A stretch of DNA of 64,000 bases from Pandoraea sp. PE-S2T-3 (GCF_002179965.1 NZ_NGUQ01000008.1:124001-188000); one strand, 5' to 3'. Counted from the first letter of the stretch, positions 1-9,463 are shown. The notes: generated by a model not told the origin, from the sequence alone. Program-made: numbers and translations.

Positions 1-41
1 GCGTTGCGAGTGGTTTCTGACGTCACTGGGAAGGCGCAACT

Positions 42-77
42 TTGACACTGCATTGTAGTTTAACTACACTGCAATTC
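42..77 (+). promoter_or_regulatory. edd: edd promoter with HexR-like operator
   Basis: A TTGACA box at 42-47 and a TACACT box at 65-70 are separated by exactly 17 nt, a good sigma-70 promoter that would start transcription near 77. A perfect 7-1-7 inverted repeat, TGTAGTT-T-AACTACA (54-68), overlaps the -10 box. It agrees with the TGTARTTWWAYTACA-type palindrome I recall for HexR, the RpiR-family regulator that represses edd and zwf in proteobacteria and is released by 2-keto-3-deoxy-6-phosphogluconate. A further half site, ACTACA, lies at 98-103. The repeat and promoter are seen directly; the HexR assignment is inference. Confidence 0.7.
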
Positions 78-222
78 AACTAAATCTCGTGCTTTGACTA
101 CATCGTCAACCGGTTTTTGGGGCGACGCAGGACAGAGCACTTCCCAGCCAGCATGCGGGCCGCGCGCCGCAGGTATCGAGCGCGCGAGACGTATGGGCGA
201 CCCACAACGTCCCGGAATCCCC

Positions 223-2070
223 ATGACCCAGTCTTCGCACAACGTGTCGCTGCATCCGGTGGTCAAGCGTGTGACAGAACGCCTGATCGAGCGCAGCCGA
301 AAGTCACGGCAGGCCTATCTGGCAGGTGTCGAGCGCGCCACCCAAGGCCAACCCGGGCGCGAATCGCTCGGCTGCGCCAACATGGCCCACGCACTCGCCG
401 CCGCGCCCGCCGACGACCGCCTGAAAATCCGCTCCGAACGCACCCCGAACATCGGCATCGTCACGGCTTACAACGACATGCTCTCGGCGCACGCGCCGTT
501 TGTCGAATTCCCCGACATCATCAAATCGGCCGCCCGTGCGCATGGCGCAAGCGCGCAGGTCGCCGGCGGCGTGCCCGCCATGTGCGATGGCGTGACACAG
601 GGTTACGCGGGCATGGAGCTGTCGCTGTTTTCGCGCGACGTGATCGCCATGGCCTCGGTGGTCGCACTCTCGCACCAGATGTTCGATGCCGCCATGTTCC
701 TCGGCGTGTGTGACAAGATCGTGCCCGGGCTGGTCATCGCCGCGCAGGCGTTCGGACACTTGCCCGCCGTGTTCACACCGGCTGGCCCGATGCCCTCTGG
801 GCTGCCGAACGACGAGAAGTCACGCATCCGGCAGGAGTTTGCCGCCGGGCGCGTCAGCCGCGCCGCGCTGCTCGACAGCGAGCTTGCCGCGTATCACACG
901 GAAGGCACCTGTACCTTCTACGGCACAGCCAACAGTAATCAGATGCTCATGGAATTCATGGGACTGCATCTGCCGGGGGCCTCGTTCATCAATCCGCATA
1001 CGCCCTTGCGTCACGCCCTCACGCAGGCCGCGACCGCACGCGCCGTGGCGCTGGCCAAGACGGGGATCAACACCTCGCACATTCTCGACGAGCGCGCCTT
1101 TATCAACGGCGTAGTCGGCCTGCTCGCCACGGGCGGCTCGACCAATCACACGCTGCACCTCGTTGCGATGGCGCATGCGGGCGGCATTCTGCTCGACTGG
1201 CAGGACTTCGCCGAACTCTCCGACGTCACACCGCTGCTCGCGCATGTGTACCCGAACGGCAAGTCCGACGTGAACCAGTTTCATGCGGCGGGCGGGCTGA
1301 ATTTCCTTATCCGGGAACTGCTCGACGCAGGCTTCCTGCACAACGACGTGACGACCGTCATGGGACACGGCTTGCGCGCCTACACGCAGGAAGCGACGCT
1401 GCGCGACGACGTGCTCTCGTGGCAGGACGCACCCGCGCAGAGTCTTGATGAGAACATCGTGCGCCCGGCCGCCCGGCCGTTTGCACACGAAGGCGGCTTG
1501 CGCATGCTCGCGGGCAATCTCGGCCGCGCCGTGATCAAGTCGTCCGCCGTCAAACCGGAACACCAGAAAGTGCGCGCACCGGCGCGGGTGTTTCCCGATC
1601 AGGAATCGGCGCAAACAGCCTTCAAGGCGGGCGAGCTCACACGTGATGTGATCGTTGTGGTTCGCTTCCAAGGGCCGCGTGCGAATGGCATGCCGGAGCT
1701 GCACAAGCTCATGCCGATGCTTGGCCTCTTGCAGGACGAAGGCCATCATGTCGCGCTGGTAACTGACGGGCGCATGTCGGGCGCGTCGGGCAAAGTGCCC
1801 GCCGCCATCCACCTGTCACCGGAAGCGGAACAAGGCGGCATGCTCGCGCGCGTGCAGGACGGCGACATCATCACCATCGATTGCGAGAAGAACCTGCTTC
1901 ACATGGAAGTGGACGCTGCCGTGCTCGCGGCGCGCACGCCGGCGCCGACGCCGCAACGCGCGTTCGATCCGTGGCGCAACACGTTCGGCCTGTTTCGGAA
2001 CAACGTGGGCGCAGCACCGCACGGCGCTTGCGTGCTGTTCAACGACGCCGAGTATCCGCCGAGCGCCTGA
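223..2070 (+). CDS. edd: Phosphogluconate dehydratase (6-phosphogluconate dehydratase)
   Basis: This cytosolic enzyme dehydrates 6-phosphogluconate to 2-keto-3-deoxy-6-phosphogluconate, the first committed step of the Entner-Doudoroff pathway. The 615-residue product follows E. coli Edd (603 aa) along its whole length. It belongs to the IlvD/Edd iron-sulfur dehydratases; cysteines in MCDG (Cys121) and GVCDK (Cys163) are the expected [4Fe-4S] ligands, and the family blocks ATGGSTNH and [10 protein letters not shown] are present. I chose ATG 223 because the match to Edd begins there. In-frame ATGs at 94 and 193 would add residues with no family match, and 94 lies almost on the predicted transcript start. 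No eda is adjacent. The gene is convergent with the LysR gene, leaving only 5 bp between them and no visible terminator. Confidence 0.96.
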   Translation: MTQSSHNVSLHPVVKRVTERLIERSRKSRQAYLAGVERATQGQPGRESLGCANMAHALAAAPADDRLKIRSERTPNIGIVTAYNDMLSAHAPFVEFPDIIKSAARAHGASAQVAGGVPAMCDGVTQGYAGMELSLFSRDVIAMASVVALSHQMFDAAMFLGVCDKIVPGLVIAAQAFGHLPAVFTPAGPMPSGLPNDEKSRIRQEFAAGRVSRAALLDSELAAYHTEGTCTFYGTANSNQMLMEFMGLHLPGASFINPHTPLRHALTQAATARAVALAKTGINTSHILDERAFINGVVGLLATGGSTNHTLHLVAMAHAGGILLDWQDFAELSDVTPLLAHVYPNGKSDVNQFHAAGGLNFLIRELLDAGFLHNDVTTVMGHGLRAYTQEATLRDDVLSWQDAPAQSLDENIVRPAARPFAHEGGLRMLAGNLGRAVIKSSAVKPEHQKVRAPARVFPDQESAQTAFKAGELTRDVIVVVRFQGPRANGMPELHKLMPMLGLLQDEGHHVALVTDGRMSGASGKVPAAIHLSPEAEQGGMLARVQDGDIITIDCEKNLLHMEVDAAVLAARTPAPTPQRAFDPWRNTFGLFRNNVGAAPHGACVLFNDAEYPPSA

Positions 2071-2075
2071 GCGCC

Positions 2076-3068
2076 CTAGGCTTTTTTGTCGTTCGCCTTG
2101 CGCGACAGGCTGCGCACTCGCCCCTTTGACGCGGGCGGGCGCGCGGGCTGAACGCCAAGCTCTCCACGCTTGCGCTCCACCTCGGCGTGCTCACGAATCA
2201 TGTCGATGAGCGCTCGCAACCCCGCGGGCGCGTGGCGGCGGCTCGGGTAGTACAGACACACGCCATCGAGCGGCGGCGTCCACGCCGTCAGCACCCGCAC
2301 CAGCGTGCCCGCTTGCAGGTCGGCCGCCACGTTCCATTCGCTCAGATACGCGAGCCCCAGACCGGCGCGCGCCGCTTGCAGCATCAGGTCGGGTTCATCC
2401 AGCGTCAACACACCGTCGACGTCGATGCGCGCCACTTCGCCGTGCCGCTCGAACTCCCAGTGATAAATCACGCCACTCGGCATGCGCATGCGAATACACG
2501 CATGGGCCAGTAGATCGGCGGGCGCGCGCGGCGGCTTGTGCCGGGCGAAGTAGTCCGGGCTGCCGACGACGGCAAAGCGCAGTGCGCCACCGAAGGGCAC
2601 CGCCACCATGTCTTGCGGCACGGCTTCGGCCAGCCGGATACCCGCGTCGAAACCGCCCGCGACAATGTCGACCATCTTCCCCTCGGTGACGATATCGAGC
2701 GTCATGTCCGGGTATCGCTGCAAGAACTCGAGAAAGAGCGGCATCACCACACGCGCAGCCCCTGCGGAGGTGTTGATACGCAACACCCCCGACACCGAGT
2801 CGCGAAAACTGCCCGCCTGTTCGATCGCCACGCGAATGGTGGAAAGCGCCGGAGCCACGCTGTCAACGAACTGCGCGCCCGCCGCCGACAGCGACACGCT
2901 GCGTGTCGTGCGGTTGAACAGGCGTACACCGATGCGCGTCTCCAGACCGGCCACCGCATGGCTGAGTGCCGATGTCGAGACACCCAATTCGGTCGCCGCT
3001 GCGCGGAAATTGCGATGGCGCGCCACCGCCAGCACCGCTTCAAGCTCACCCAGACCGGAGGTTTTCAT
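2076..3068 (-). CDS. LysR-family transcriptional regulator
   Basis: A 330-residue DNA-binding regulator. The N-terminal winged helix-turn-helix (about residues 5-65) contains the typical FRAAATELGVSTSALSHAV and RTTRSVSLSAAG stretches. A substrate-binding domain (about 95-300) follows, in the CrgA/DmlR-like subgroup. The last 25-30 residues form an unusually basic Arg/Lys-rich tail beyond the normal LysR end. The gene is divergent from the aldehyde dehydrogenase at 3170, with 101 bp between the starts, so that gene is its likely target; the effector cannot be read from the sequence. Its stop codon almost touches the end of edd on the opposite strand. Confidence 0.9.
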   Translation of the reverse strand: MKTSGLGELEAVLAVARHRNFRAAATELGVSTSALSHAVAGLETRIGVRLFNRTTRSVSLSAAGAQFVDSVAPALSTIRVAIEQAGSFRDSVSGVLRINTSAGAARVVMPLFLEFLQRYPDMTLDIVTEGKMVDIVAGGFDAGIRLAEAVPQDMVAVPFGGALRFAVVGSPDYFARHKPPRAPADLLAHACIRMRMPSGVIYHWEFERHGEVARIDVDGVLTLDEPDLMLQAARAGLGLAYLSEWNVAADLQAGTLVRVLTAWTPPLDGVCLYYPSRRHAPAGLRALIDMIREHAEVERKRGELGVQPARPPASKGRVRSLSRKANDKKA

Positions 3069-3098
3069 TGTCCTGAATCTCTCAACGTGACATGCCGG

Positions 3099-3137
3099 AT
3101 TGTACGGCTACTCAACACAATGCTGCGCACCTATGAT
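3099..3137 (+). promoter_or_regulatory. Candidate LysR operator and promoter for the aldehyde dehydrogenase gene
   Basis: The 101-bp divergent spacer holds an inverted repeat ATTGT-N13-ACAAT (3099-3121), of the size LysR dimers recognise, followed by TATGAT (3132-3137) as a -10 box for the rightward gene. No good -35 box is spaced from it, as is common for activator-dependent promoters. The repeat and -10 are seen directly; binding by the adjacent LysR protein is inference. Confidence 0.4.
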
Positions 3138-3169
3138 GAACCCATCCCCTCACGCCACCGCGAGTCATC

Positions 3170-4591
3170 ATGCAGATCATCGACAAGATTTATATCGACG
3201 GCGCGTTCGTCACCCCGCACGGCGACGAATCGTTCGACCTCTTCAACCCGGCCACTGAAAAAGTGATCGGCCGCGTGCGCCTCGCCGATGCGCAGGACGC
3301 GCGCGATGCGATTGCCGCCGCGAAGCGGGCCTTTCCGGCGTTCTCCCGCACGAGCAAGCGTGAGCGCATCGAGATGCTCAAACGCATGCACGCCGCCGTG
3401 CTCGCAAGAGAAAACGACCTGCTCGACGCCATCGTCGAAGAATATGGTGCGCCGGTCTCGCGCGCCGGATGGATGGCGCGGCACGCCAGCGACGTGCTGC
3501 TCGAAGCCGTGAAGGTGCTCGAAAGCTACGCGTTCACGCGCCCGGCGGGCACGGCCGAAGTTGTGATGCAGCCGCTCGGCGTCGCTGGCCTGATTACCCC
3601 GTGGAACAACGATGCAGGCTTTATCTGCGGGAAGCTCGCTGCCGCGCTGGCGGCGGGTTGCACGGCCGTCATCAAGCCCAGCGAGATGAGCGCCATTCAG
3701 ACGCGCATCGTGACCGAAGCGTTGCACGCAGCCGACTTGCCACGCGGTGTGTTCAACATCGTTACGGGGCGGGGCGAAACGGTCGGCGCCGAAATCAGCG
3801 CGCACCCTGATGTCGCGAAGATTTCGTTCACCGGATCCACGGCAGTCGGAAAGACCATTTTGCGCTCGGCGGCTGAATCGTTGAAGCGCGTGACGCTGGA
3901 GCTCGGCGGCAAGTCGCCCTTCGTCGTGCTCGACGATGCGAACTTTGACGACGTGGTACCGATGGCGCTCGGCGCGGGCTTCATGAACAGTGGTCAGGCG
4001 TGCATCGCGGGCACACGCATTCTCGTGCCGCAACACCGGCTGGCCGAATTCGAAGCCCGCGTGCGCGAGGAAGTGGCGCGCACGCAAGCGGGCAACCCGC
4101 GTGATCCGCAAACGGCCATCGGGCCGATGGTCAGCCGCAAGCAATGGGAGCGCGTGCAAGGCTACATTCGCATCGGCACCGATGAAGGTGCGCGCTTGAT
4201 TGCGGGTGGCGAAGGACTGCCGGAAGGCGTGGATGGCGGATGGTTCGTGCAGCCGACCGTGTTCAGCGATGTGTCGAACGATATGCGCATTGCCCGCGAA
4301 GAAATCTTCGGCCCGGTGCTGTCGATCATTGCCTACCGCGATACCGAAGACGCGATCGCCATTGCGAACGACACGCCATACGGCTTGCAGGCGTATGTGT
4401 TCGGTGCCGATAAGCAACGTGCACGCGAGGTTGCTGCGCGGCTCGAAGCCGGCCGTGTGATGGTCAATACGCTCAACCACGAGCCCGCTGCGCCGTTCGG
4501 CGGCTTCAAGCAGTCGGGGATTGGCCGCGAGTACGGCACGTACGGATTAGAGGCATTTCTCGAACCGAAGGCCGTGCTGGCCGCGTCCTGA
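3170..4591 (+). CDS. Aldehyde dehydrogenase family protein (NAD(P)+-dependent)
   Basis: A 473-residue cytosolic enzyme that oxidises an aldehyde to the acid with NAD(P)+. Family signatures are complete: the cofactor-binding ITPWNND and KPSE motifs (about residues 143-170), the FTGSTAVGK loop, the general base Glu in LELGGKSP (about 247), the nucleophile Cys in GQACIAGTR (about 281), and EEIFGPVLS near the C-terminus. Length is typical of class 1/2 ALDHs. KPSE suggests NAD+ preference by family knowledge. The substrate is not determined. It is monocistronic: a LysR regulator is divergent upstream and a terminator follows. Start ATG 3170 has only a weak ribosome site (GCGAG) but lies at the normal family N-terminus. 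Confidence 0.93.
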   Translation: MQIIDKIYIDGAFVTPHGDESFDLFNPATEKVIGRVRLADAQDARDAIAAAKRAFPAFSRTSKRERIEMLKRMHAAVLARENDLLDAIVEEYGAPVSRAGWMARHASDVLLEAVKVLESYAFTRPAGTAEVVMQPLGVAGLITPWNNDAGFICGKLAAALAAGCTAVIKPSEMSAIQTRIVTEALHAADLPRGVFNIVTGRGETVGAEISAHPDVAKISFTGSTAVGKTILRSAAESLKRVTLELGGKSPFVVLDDANFDDVVPMALGAGFMNSGQACIAGTRILVPQHRLAEFEARVREEVARTQAGNPRDPQTAIGPMVSRKQWERVQGYIRIGTDEGARLIAGGEGLPEGVDGGWFVQPTVFSDVSNDMRIAREEIFGPVLSIIAYRDTEDAIAIANDTPYGLQAYVFGADKQRAREVAARLEAGRVMVNTLNHEPAAPFGGFKQSGIGREYGTYGLEAFLEPKAVLAAS

Positions 4592-4610
4592 TTCCCTCCG
4601 GCATCCCTCC

Positions 4611-4642
4611 AAGATGGCGTCAAAAATCTTGACGCCATTTTT
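4611..4642 (+). terminator. Rho-independent terminator after the aldehyde dehydrogenase gene
   Basis: ATGGCGTCAA (4614-4623) pairs perfectly with TTGACGCCAT (4629-4638) around a 5-nt loop, and a T run continues to 4642. It sits about 20 nt after the stop codon at 4591. Confidence 0.85.
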
Positions 4643-4700
4643 ATCCCCTCCTACTTAGACTGGCCTCGTTGTCACTTCAGTCGCTTGTCGACACGCAGCC

Positions 4701-5141
4701 ATGCCTACGCTAGCTCAACGCGCCAGTCTCGAACCTCCCGGTGCTCGTCTCGCACCCGCTGGCGCCCCGTTCGAATCGCACGACGCCATCGGGGCCATCG
4801 GGGCCATCGATACGCCCAACTCGCGCACGCCGCAAAGCCTGCAAAGCCCGCGTCCGGCGCCTACCGTACGGCAACGCAACCGGCACACGCCGCGCGCGCG
4901 TCTGGACGCCACGCTCGATATCACGCTCAGCCGCGCCGCCGTTTCTACGCTGGCCGTCACGCTGGCGATGAGCCTGCCGCTGCCGTGGCGCGTGGAGACG
5001 ATTCGACCGATCCGGCGCGATACCGCCGCCGTCGTGTCGATTGCCCTGCCGCGTGTTGAAGCGTCGCGCGCCATGCATGTCGTCATGCAGTCGCTGCCGG
5101 AAGCCGAGTTCGGTGCGCTACGCCTGCGCCCGGCTGTCTGA
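4701..5141 (+). CDS. Hypothetical protein of low complexity
   Basis: A possible 146-residue protein between a terminator and the DapA-family gene. I recognise no family. The N-terminal half is rich in Pro, Arg and Ala. It includes a short repeat, AIGAIGAID, encoded by three near-identical 9-bp units around 4789-4811. The C-terminal half (about residues 67-146) has a more ordinary composition, with a hydrophobic patch, STLAVTLAMSLPLPW. There is no clear ribosome-binding site before ATG 4701, and other frames are also open here because of high GC. Codon choice in the second half looks coding. It could be a small lineage-specific protein or a spurious frame. Confidence 0.45.
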   Translation: MPTLAQRASLEPPGARLAPAGAPFESHDAIGAIGAIDTPNSRTPQSLQSPRPAPTVRQRNRHTPRARLDATLDITLSRAAVSTLAVTLAMSLPLPWRVETIRPIRRDTAAVVSIALPRVEASRAMHVVMQSLPEAEFGALRLRPAV

Positions 5142-5220
5142 GCGAACCGAATTGAACTGACTTGAATGAATACCCGTCGTGCCTCAAGGCCGACGGGCTG
5201 CCCTCACCCGACATCACGTT

Positions 5221-6102
5221 ATGAACACTGCCATCTTCGAAGGCGTGTGGATTCCGCTCGTTACTCCCATGACCGGCGCCAACGGCGCGACCATCGACCA
5301 CGATGGGTTCAAGCTGCTGGTCGACTACTACCTCTCGGCCGGTGTGAACGGTCTGGTCGTCGCCGGTACCACCGGTGAGGGCACGCTGCTCACCGACGAA
5401 GAGCGCTACTGGCTCGCCCAGACCGCCTGCCAGTATGCCAACGGCCGTACGCCGGTGATGGCCGGTGTGGGGGCCGCCGATACGGCCAATGCGGCACGCC
5501 AGATTCGCCGGCTCGACGATCTGCCGCTCGCCGGCTATCTCGTGCCGCCGCCCTACTATCTGCGTCCGTCGCAGGAGGGCATTCTCTGGCACTACCGCAC
5601 GCTGGCCGCCGGTACGCACAAACCGATCGTGCTCTACAACGTGCCGCTGCGCACGGGCGTCACCCTCGGCGTGGACACCATTCGCGAACTGGCCGCGCAC
5701 GAGTCGTTCCCCTGCATCAAGGAATGCGACGCGCATCCGCTGCTGCATCTGCCTTCGCAAACGACCATGCGCGTGATGTGCGGCGACGACATGCAGTGGC
5801 TCCCCGCGCTACAAGCGGGCGCCGTCGGCGGCATCTCTGCTGCCGCGCATATCCGTCCCGATCTGTATCTGAAGTTGATGCGCTATGTGCGCGAAGGCGA
5901 TATGGCGCACGCCAACACGCTGTTCAACGGCATGAAGCCGTTGATCCGCCGCCTGTTCTCCGAACCCAATCCGGTCGCGATCAAGGCTGCGCTCTCGTCG
6001 CTGGGGCTGTGTTCGCCGATCGTGCGCCGTCCGCTCATGCCATGCAGCGCCGCCCTGCGCAAAGACATCGACGCCCAACTCGAAGTGATGATGGCGTTCT
6101 GA
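5221..6102 (+). CDS. Dihydrodipicolinate synthase (DapA) family protein
   Basis: A class I aldolase of 293 residues with the DapA/NAL TIM-barrel fold. True DapA condenses pyruvate with aspartate semialdehyde in lysine and peptidoglycan synthesis. By alignment to E. coli DapA, all key residues are present: Schiff-base Lys167 (CIKEC), Tyr139 (LYNVP), Thr50/Thr51 (GTTGEG), Tyr113 and the substrate-carboxylate Arg144 (VPLRTG). ATG 5221 aligns with the family start; an upstream ATG at 5179 would add 14 unmatched residues. The gene is isolated from other lysine genes, and the KECDAHPLL segment after the lysine differs from the usual KEA(T/S)G. A paralogue acting on another 2-keto acid is therefore possible. 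Confidence 0.85.
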   Translation: MNTAIFEGVWIPLVTPMTGANGATIDHDGFKLLVDYYLSAGVNGLVVAGTTGEGTLLTDEERYWLAQTACQYANGRTPVMAGVGAADTANAARQIRRLDDLPLAGYLVPPPYYLRPSQEGILWHYRTLAAGTHKPIVLYNVPLRTGVTLGVDTIRELAAHESFPCIKECDAHPLLHLPSQTTMRVMCGDDMQWLPALQAGAVGGISAAAHIRPDLYLKLMRYVREGDMAHANTLFNGMKPLIRRLFSEPNPVAIKAALSSLGLCSPIVRRPLMPCSAALRKDIDAQLEVMMAF

Positions 6103-6123
6103 TCAACGACCCGTTGCACTGAT

Positions 6124-6159
6124 TGCGCTCACTGCGCTGACCGCTCTGATCGCTCTGAC
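6124..6159 (+). repeat. Degenerate 9-bp tandem repeat, four units
   Basis: Four consecutive 9-nt units, tgcgctcac, tgcgctgac, cgctctgat and cgctctgac, fill most of the spacer between the DapA-family gene and the HTH gene and end just before the ribosome site of the latter. They have no stem-loop potential of note. Function is unknown. Confidence 0.7.
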
Positions 6160-6174
6160 TTGAGGACATTCGCC

Positions 6175-6711
6175 ATGGATGACATCGAACAACGCCACCG
6201 GACTGTCGCACGCCTGCTCATCAAACTCTCGGGCACCACGCTGGCCCGGCTGGCATATGCCACCGGCATCACCGGCAACACGATCTCGCGCTGGGTGCAT
6301 GGCGACTACTGCGTGCTGGGCGCGCAGGGGCGTGACAAGCTGCTCGCCGCACTCGGGGCGTCCACCGATGGCACGAACATCCGGCTGGCACCGCGCGCGA
6401 CCGGCGCTGCGCAACCGATGTTTCACATCACGGGGCTCGTGCAGGCCGAGCGCTTTGCCACGCTCGCGGCGCTAACGTCGTCGCGCTTCGTCGCCGCACG
6501 CGAAACGTGTCAGGGGCAGACGCTCGTGAGTCTGGTCACCGATGCCGACGGCCAGACCACGGCGCTGCTCATCGGCCCGCGTGAAGCGCTCGACGAGGTG
6601 TACGCCGAGCTGGGGATTGCGATGTCGCCGAAGCGCCAGCGGGAGCCGGCGATCGGCCACTACAGCGCAGGCGGCGCAGGCAGCGAAACTGCACGTGCGC
6701 ACTCGCATTGA
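6175..6711 (+). CDS. Small helix-turn-helix protein, putative regulator
   Basis: A 178-residue protein. Residues about 10-55 fit a Cro/C1-type helix-turn-helix, with TLARLAYATGITGNTISRW as the likely second and third helices and a following segment typical of XRE-like domains. The rest (about 65-178) has no family I recognise, so this may be a regulator with an unknown sensing domain. GAGG at 6162-6165 lies 9 nt before ATG 6175, so I prefer that start to ATG 6160. It is convergent with mgtA, whose stop is 10 bp away. There is no terminator between them. Confidence 0.7.
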   Translation: MDDIEQRHRTVARLLIKLSGTTLARLAYATGITGNTISRWVHGDYCVLGAQGRDKLLAALGASTDGTNIRLAPRATGAAQPMFHITGLVQAERFATLAALTSSRFVAARETCQGQTLVSLVTDADGQTTALLIGPREALDEVYAELGIAMSPKRQREPAIGHYSAGGAGSETARAHSH

Positions 6712-6721
6712 TTTTGACGCC

Positions 6722-9463
6722 TCACTGCCAGCCGAACCGCCGTGCAAACATGCCCTTCATCATCTGCGTCAGCACGGCATAAGCGAGCAGAATCGCCGCG
6801 AGCAGCGGGAAGTACGCGAGCGGCAGCGCTTGCATCTTGAAGGTATCGGCGAACGGCGACATCGGCAGCATCAGCCCGATGAGCATCACCGCGCCGGTCA
6901 TCATCAGCAGCGGCCACGCGGCGCGGCTTTGCACGAACGGAATGCGACGCGTGCGGATCAGGTGCACGATCAGCGTCTGCGAGAGCAGCCCTTCGACAAA
7001 CCAGCCCGACTGGAACAGCGTCTGATGCTCGGCGCTGTTCGCGCCGAACAGATGCCACATGGCGACGAACGTCAGCACGTCGAAAATCGAACTGATCGGC
7101 CCGAAGAAAATCATGAAGCGCGACAGGTCGGCCGGGTTCCAGCGCTGTGGCTGCGTGAGTTGCTCGGGGTCGACGTTGTCGAACGGAATCGTCGTCTGCG
7201 ACAGATCGTAGAGCAGGTTCTGCGTGAGCAGTTGCAACGGCAACATCGGCAGGAACGGCAAAAACGCGCTGGCGATCAACACCGAGAAGACGTTGCCGAA
7301 GTTCGAGCTGGCCGTCATCTTGATGTACTTGAGCATGTTCGCAAACGTGCGACGCCCTTCGATCACGCCCTGCTCCAGCACCATCAGGCTCTTTTCGAGC
7401 AGGATGAGATCGGCGGCCTCCTTGGCGATATCGACCGCCGTATCCACCGAAATACCAATATCGGCGGCGCGCAACGCCGGGGCATCGTTGATACCGTCGC
7501 CCATGAAACCGACGACGTGACCATTGGCGCGCAACATGCGCACGAGCCGCTCCTTGTGGGCCGGCGTGAGTTTCGCAAACACGTTGGCGCGCTCGACCGT
7601 CTGCGCAAGTTCGGCGTCGCTCACGTTTTCGATGTCGTCGCCGAGCACGCAGCCGTCGACCTTCAAACCGACTTCACGGCACACCTTGGCGGTGACCAGA
7701 TCGTTATCGCCGGTGAGTACCTTGACGGCCACGCCCGAGGCGGCCAGCGCCTTGAGCGCAGGTGCGGTCGACTCTTTGGGCGGATCGAGAAACGCGATGT
7801 AACCGACCAGCACGAGCTCGCGCTCGTCGGCAATGCCGTAGCTCTCCTGCACCGGCGGCAGATGGCGTGTCGCCACTGCCACCACGCGCAGGCCCTCGGC
7901 GTTCAGGTCGGCCGTCACACGGCGCAGACGCGCAAGGACATCGGGGGTCAGCGGTTCGACGTTCGCACCGTGTTGCACGCGGTCGCACACGGCCATGACC
8001 TCTTCGACCGCACCCTTGCAGATCAACTCGTGATGCTCGCCGTTCTCGCTGACCACGACCGACATGCGACGGCGCTGGAAGTCGAACGGAATCTCGTCGA
8101 TCTTGCGATAGCGGTTCACCACGTCGAGCCGCTGATGCAGTTCGCCATGGTCGAGCACGGCGACGTCGAGCAGGTTCTTCAGACCGGTCTGATAGAAGCT
8201 GTTCAGATAGGCGTACTCCAGCACGTATTCCGAGGCGTGGCCCCACACGTCGGTATGGCGCTCCAGACAAATCTTGTCCTGCGTGAGCGTGCCGGTCTTG
8301 TCGGTGCACAGCACGTCCATCGCGCCGAAATTCTGAATCGCATCGAGCCGCTTGACGATGACCTTCTTGCGCGAGAGCACGACGGCACCTTTGGCAAGCG
8401 TGGCCGTCACGATCATCGGCAGCATTTCGGGCGTGAGCCCCACGGCCACCGACAGCGCGAACAGCGACGCTTCGAGCCAGTTGTGTTTGGTGAAGCCGTT
8501 GATGAGCAGCACGATGGGCGTCATCACCAGCATGAAGCGGATCAGCACCCACGACACGCGGTTCACCCCCTGCTGGAACGACGTGACCGTGCGCTGCTGC
8601 GCCGTCACGCGCTGGGCCAGCGAGCCGAAGAACGTGCGCGCGCCCGTCGCCACGACCACCGCCGTGGCCGAACCGCTCACCACGTTGGTGCCCATGAAGG
8701 CGAGATTGTCGTAGGCCAGCGGGTTGCTGCCGCCCGCATCGCAAACATGCGCGAATTTCTCGACCGGCAAGGCTTCGCCCGTGAGTGCCGATTGCGAGAT
8801 GAAGAGGTCTTTCGCGGCGAGAATGCGCACGTCGCCGGGAATCATGTCGCCCGCTGCGAGCAACACGATGTCGCCGGGCACCAGTTCGGCCAGCGGAATT
8901 TCGCGGCCCATGCGCGCCGAGCGGGCGCCTTGCCGGGTTGACGCTTCGCCAGCGATCTCAACGTCGCGGCGCAGTACGGTGGCGGTGGTGCTGACCATCG
9001 CCTTGAGCTTCTCCGCCGCCTTGTTCGAGCGCGCTTCCTGCACGAATCGCAACACCGTGGAAATGATCACCATCGTCGCGATGATGATCGTTCCCTCGGT
9101 GTCGTCGGTCGCATACGACACCGCTGCCAGAATCGAGAGCAGCAGGTTGAACGGATTGCGGTAGCAGTGGAAGAGGTGCAGCCACCAGGGCAGCGGCTTT
9201 TCGTGCTCGACTTCATTGCGGCCGACGTGCGCGCGAACGGTCGCGGCTTCGTCGTCGGAGAGCCCTTCGCGGGTCGTGCGCAGACGCACGAGCAGATCGG
9301 GGCCGGCAACGCGGGCAGCGTCGGCCAGACCTGGCGGTGCCTCGTGGCCGTGCGCCGGCGCATCGAGGGTTTCGAGCATGTCGCGACGGCGGAAGAAGCG
9401 CAGGCCGAGGCGCGCGCCGAGTACCGTCATCAGACGCTCGCTGAGCGTGAGGGTTTGTTGCAT
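6722..9463 (-). CDS. mgtA: Magnesium-translocating P-type ATPase
   Basis: An inner-membrane P-type ATPase of class IIIB that imports Mg2+ when it is scarce. The product of 913 residues matches MgtA/MgtB length. Visible elements are an N-terminal cytoplasmic region, the first membrane pair with FNLLLSILAAVSY, the actuator TGEALPVEK, the membrane helix with LTPEMLP, the phosphorylated Asp388 in DKTGTLTQ, the KGA nucleotide site, LTGDN and MGDGINDAPAL, and a C-terminal membrane bundle. ATG 9463 has AGGA 8 nt upstream. ATG 9472 has AGG directly abutting it, so 9463 is preferred. A leader of about 700 nt precedes it, as is common for Mg2+-regulated transporter genes. Confidence 0.95.
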   Translation of the reverse strand: MQQTLTLSERLMTVLGARLGLRFFRRRDMLETLDAPAHGHEAPPGLADAARVAGPDLLVRLRTTREGLSDDEAATVRAHVGRNEVEHEKPLPWWLHLFHCYRNPFNLLLSILAAVSYATDDTEGTIIIATMVIISTVLRFVQEARSNKAAEKLKAMVSTTATVLRRDVEIAGEASTRQGARSARMGREIPLAELVPGDIVLLAAGDMIPGDVRILAAKDLFISQSALTGEALPVEKFAHVCDAGGSNPLAYDNLAFMGTNVVSGSATAVVVATGARTFFGSLAQRVTAQQRTVTSFQQGVNRVSWVLIRFMLVMTPIVLLINGFTKHNWLEASLFALSVAVGLTPEMLPMIVTATLAKGAVVLSRKKVIVKRLDAIQNFGAMDVLCTDKTGTLTQDKICLERHTDVWGHASEYVLEYAYLNSFYQTGLKNLLDVAVLDHGELHQRLDVVNRYRKIDEIPFDFQRRRMSVVVSENGEHHELICKGAVEEVMAVCDRVQHGANVEPLTPDVLARLRRVTADLNAEGLRVVAVATRHLPPVQESYGIADERELVLVGYIAFLDPPKESTAPALKALAASGVAVKVLTGDNDLVTAKVCREVGLKVDGCVLGDDIENVSDAELAQTVERANVFAKLTPAHKERLVRMLRANGHVVGFMGDGINDAPALRAADIGISVDTAVDIAKEAADLILLEKSLMVLEQGVIEGRRTFANMLKYIKMTASSNFGNVFSVLIASAFLPFLPMLPLQLLTQNLLYDLSQTTIPFDNVDPEQLTQPQRWNPADLSRFMIFFGPISSIFDVLTFVAMWHLFGANSAEHQTLFQSGWFVEGLLSQTLIVHLIRTRRIPFVQSRAAWPLLMMTGAVMLIGLMLPMSPFADTFKMQALPLAYFPLLAAILLAYAVLTQMMKGMFARRFGWQ

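Noticed and set aside
6542-8941. A 799-codon open frame opposite mgtA
   Set aside because: It is His/Arg/Glu-rich antisense shadow in a high-GC gene. MgtA on the other strand has all family motifs.
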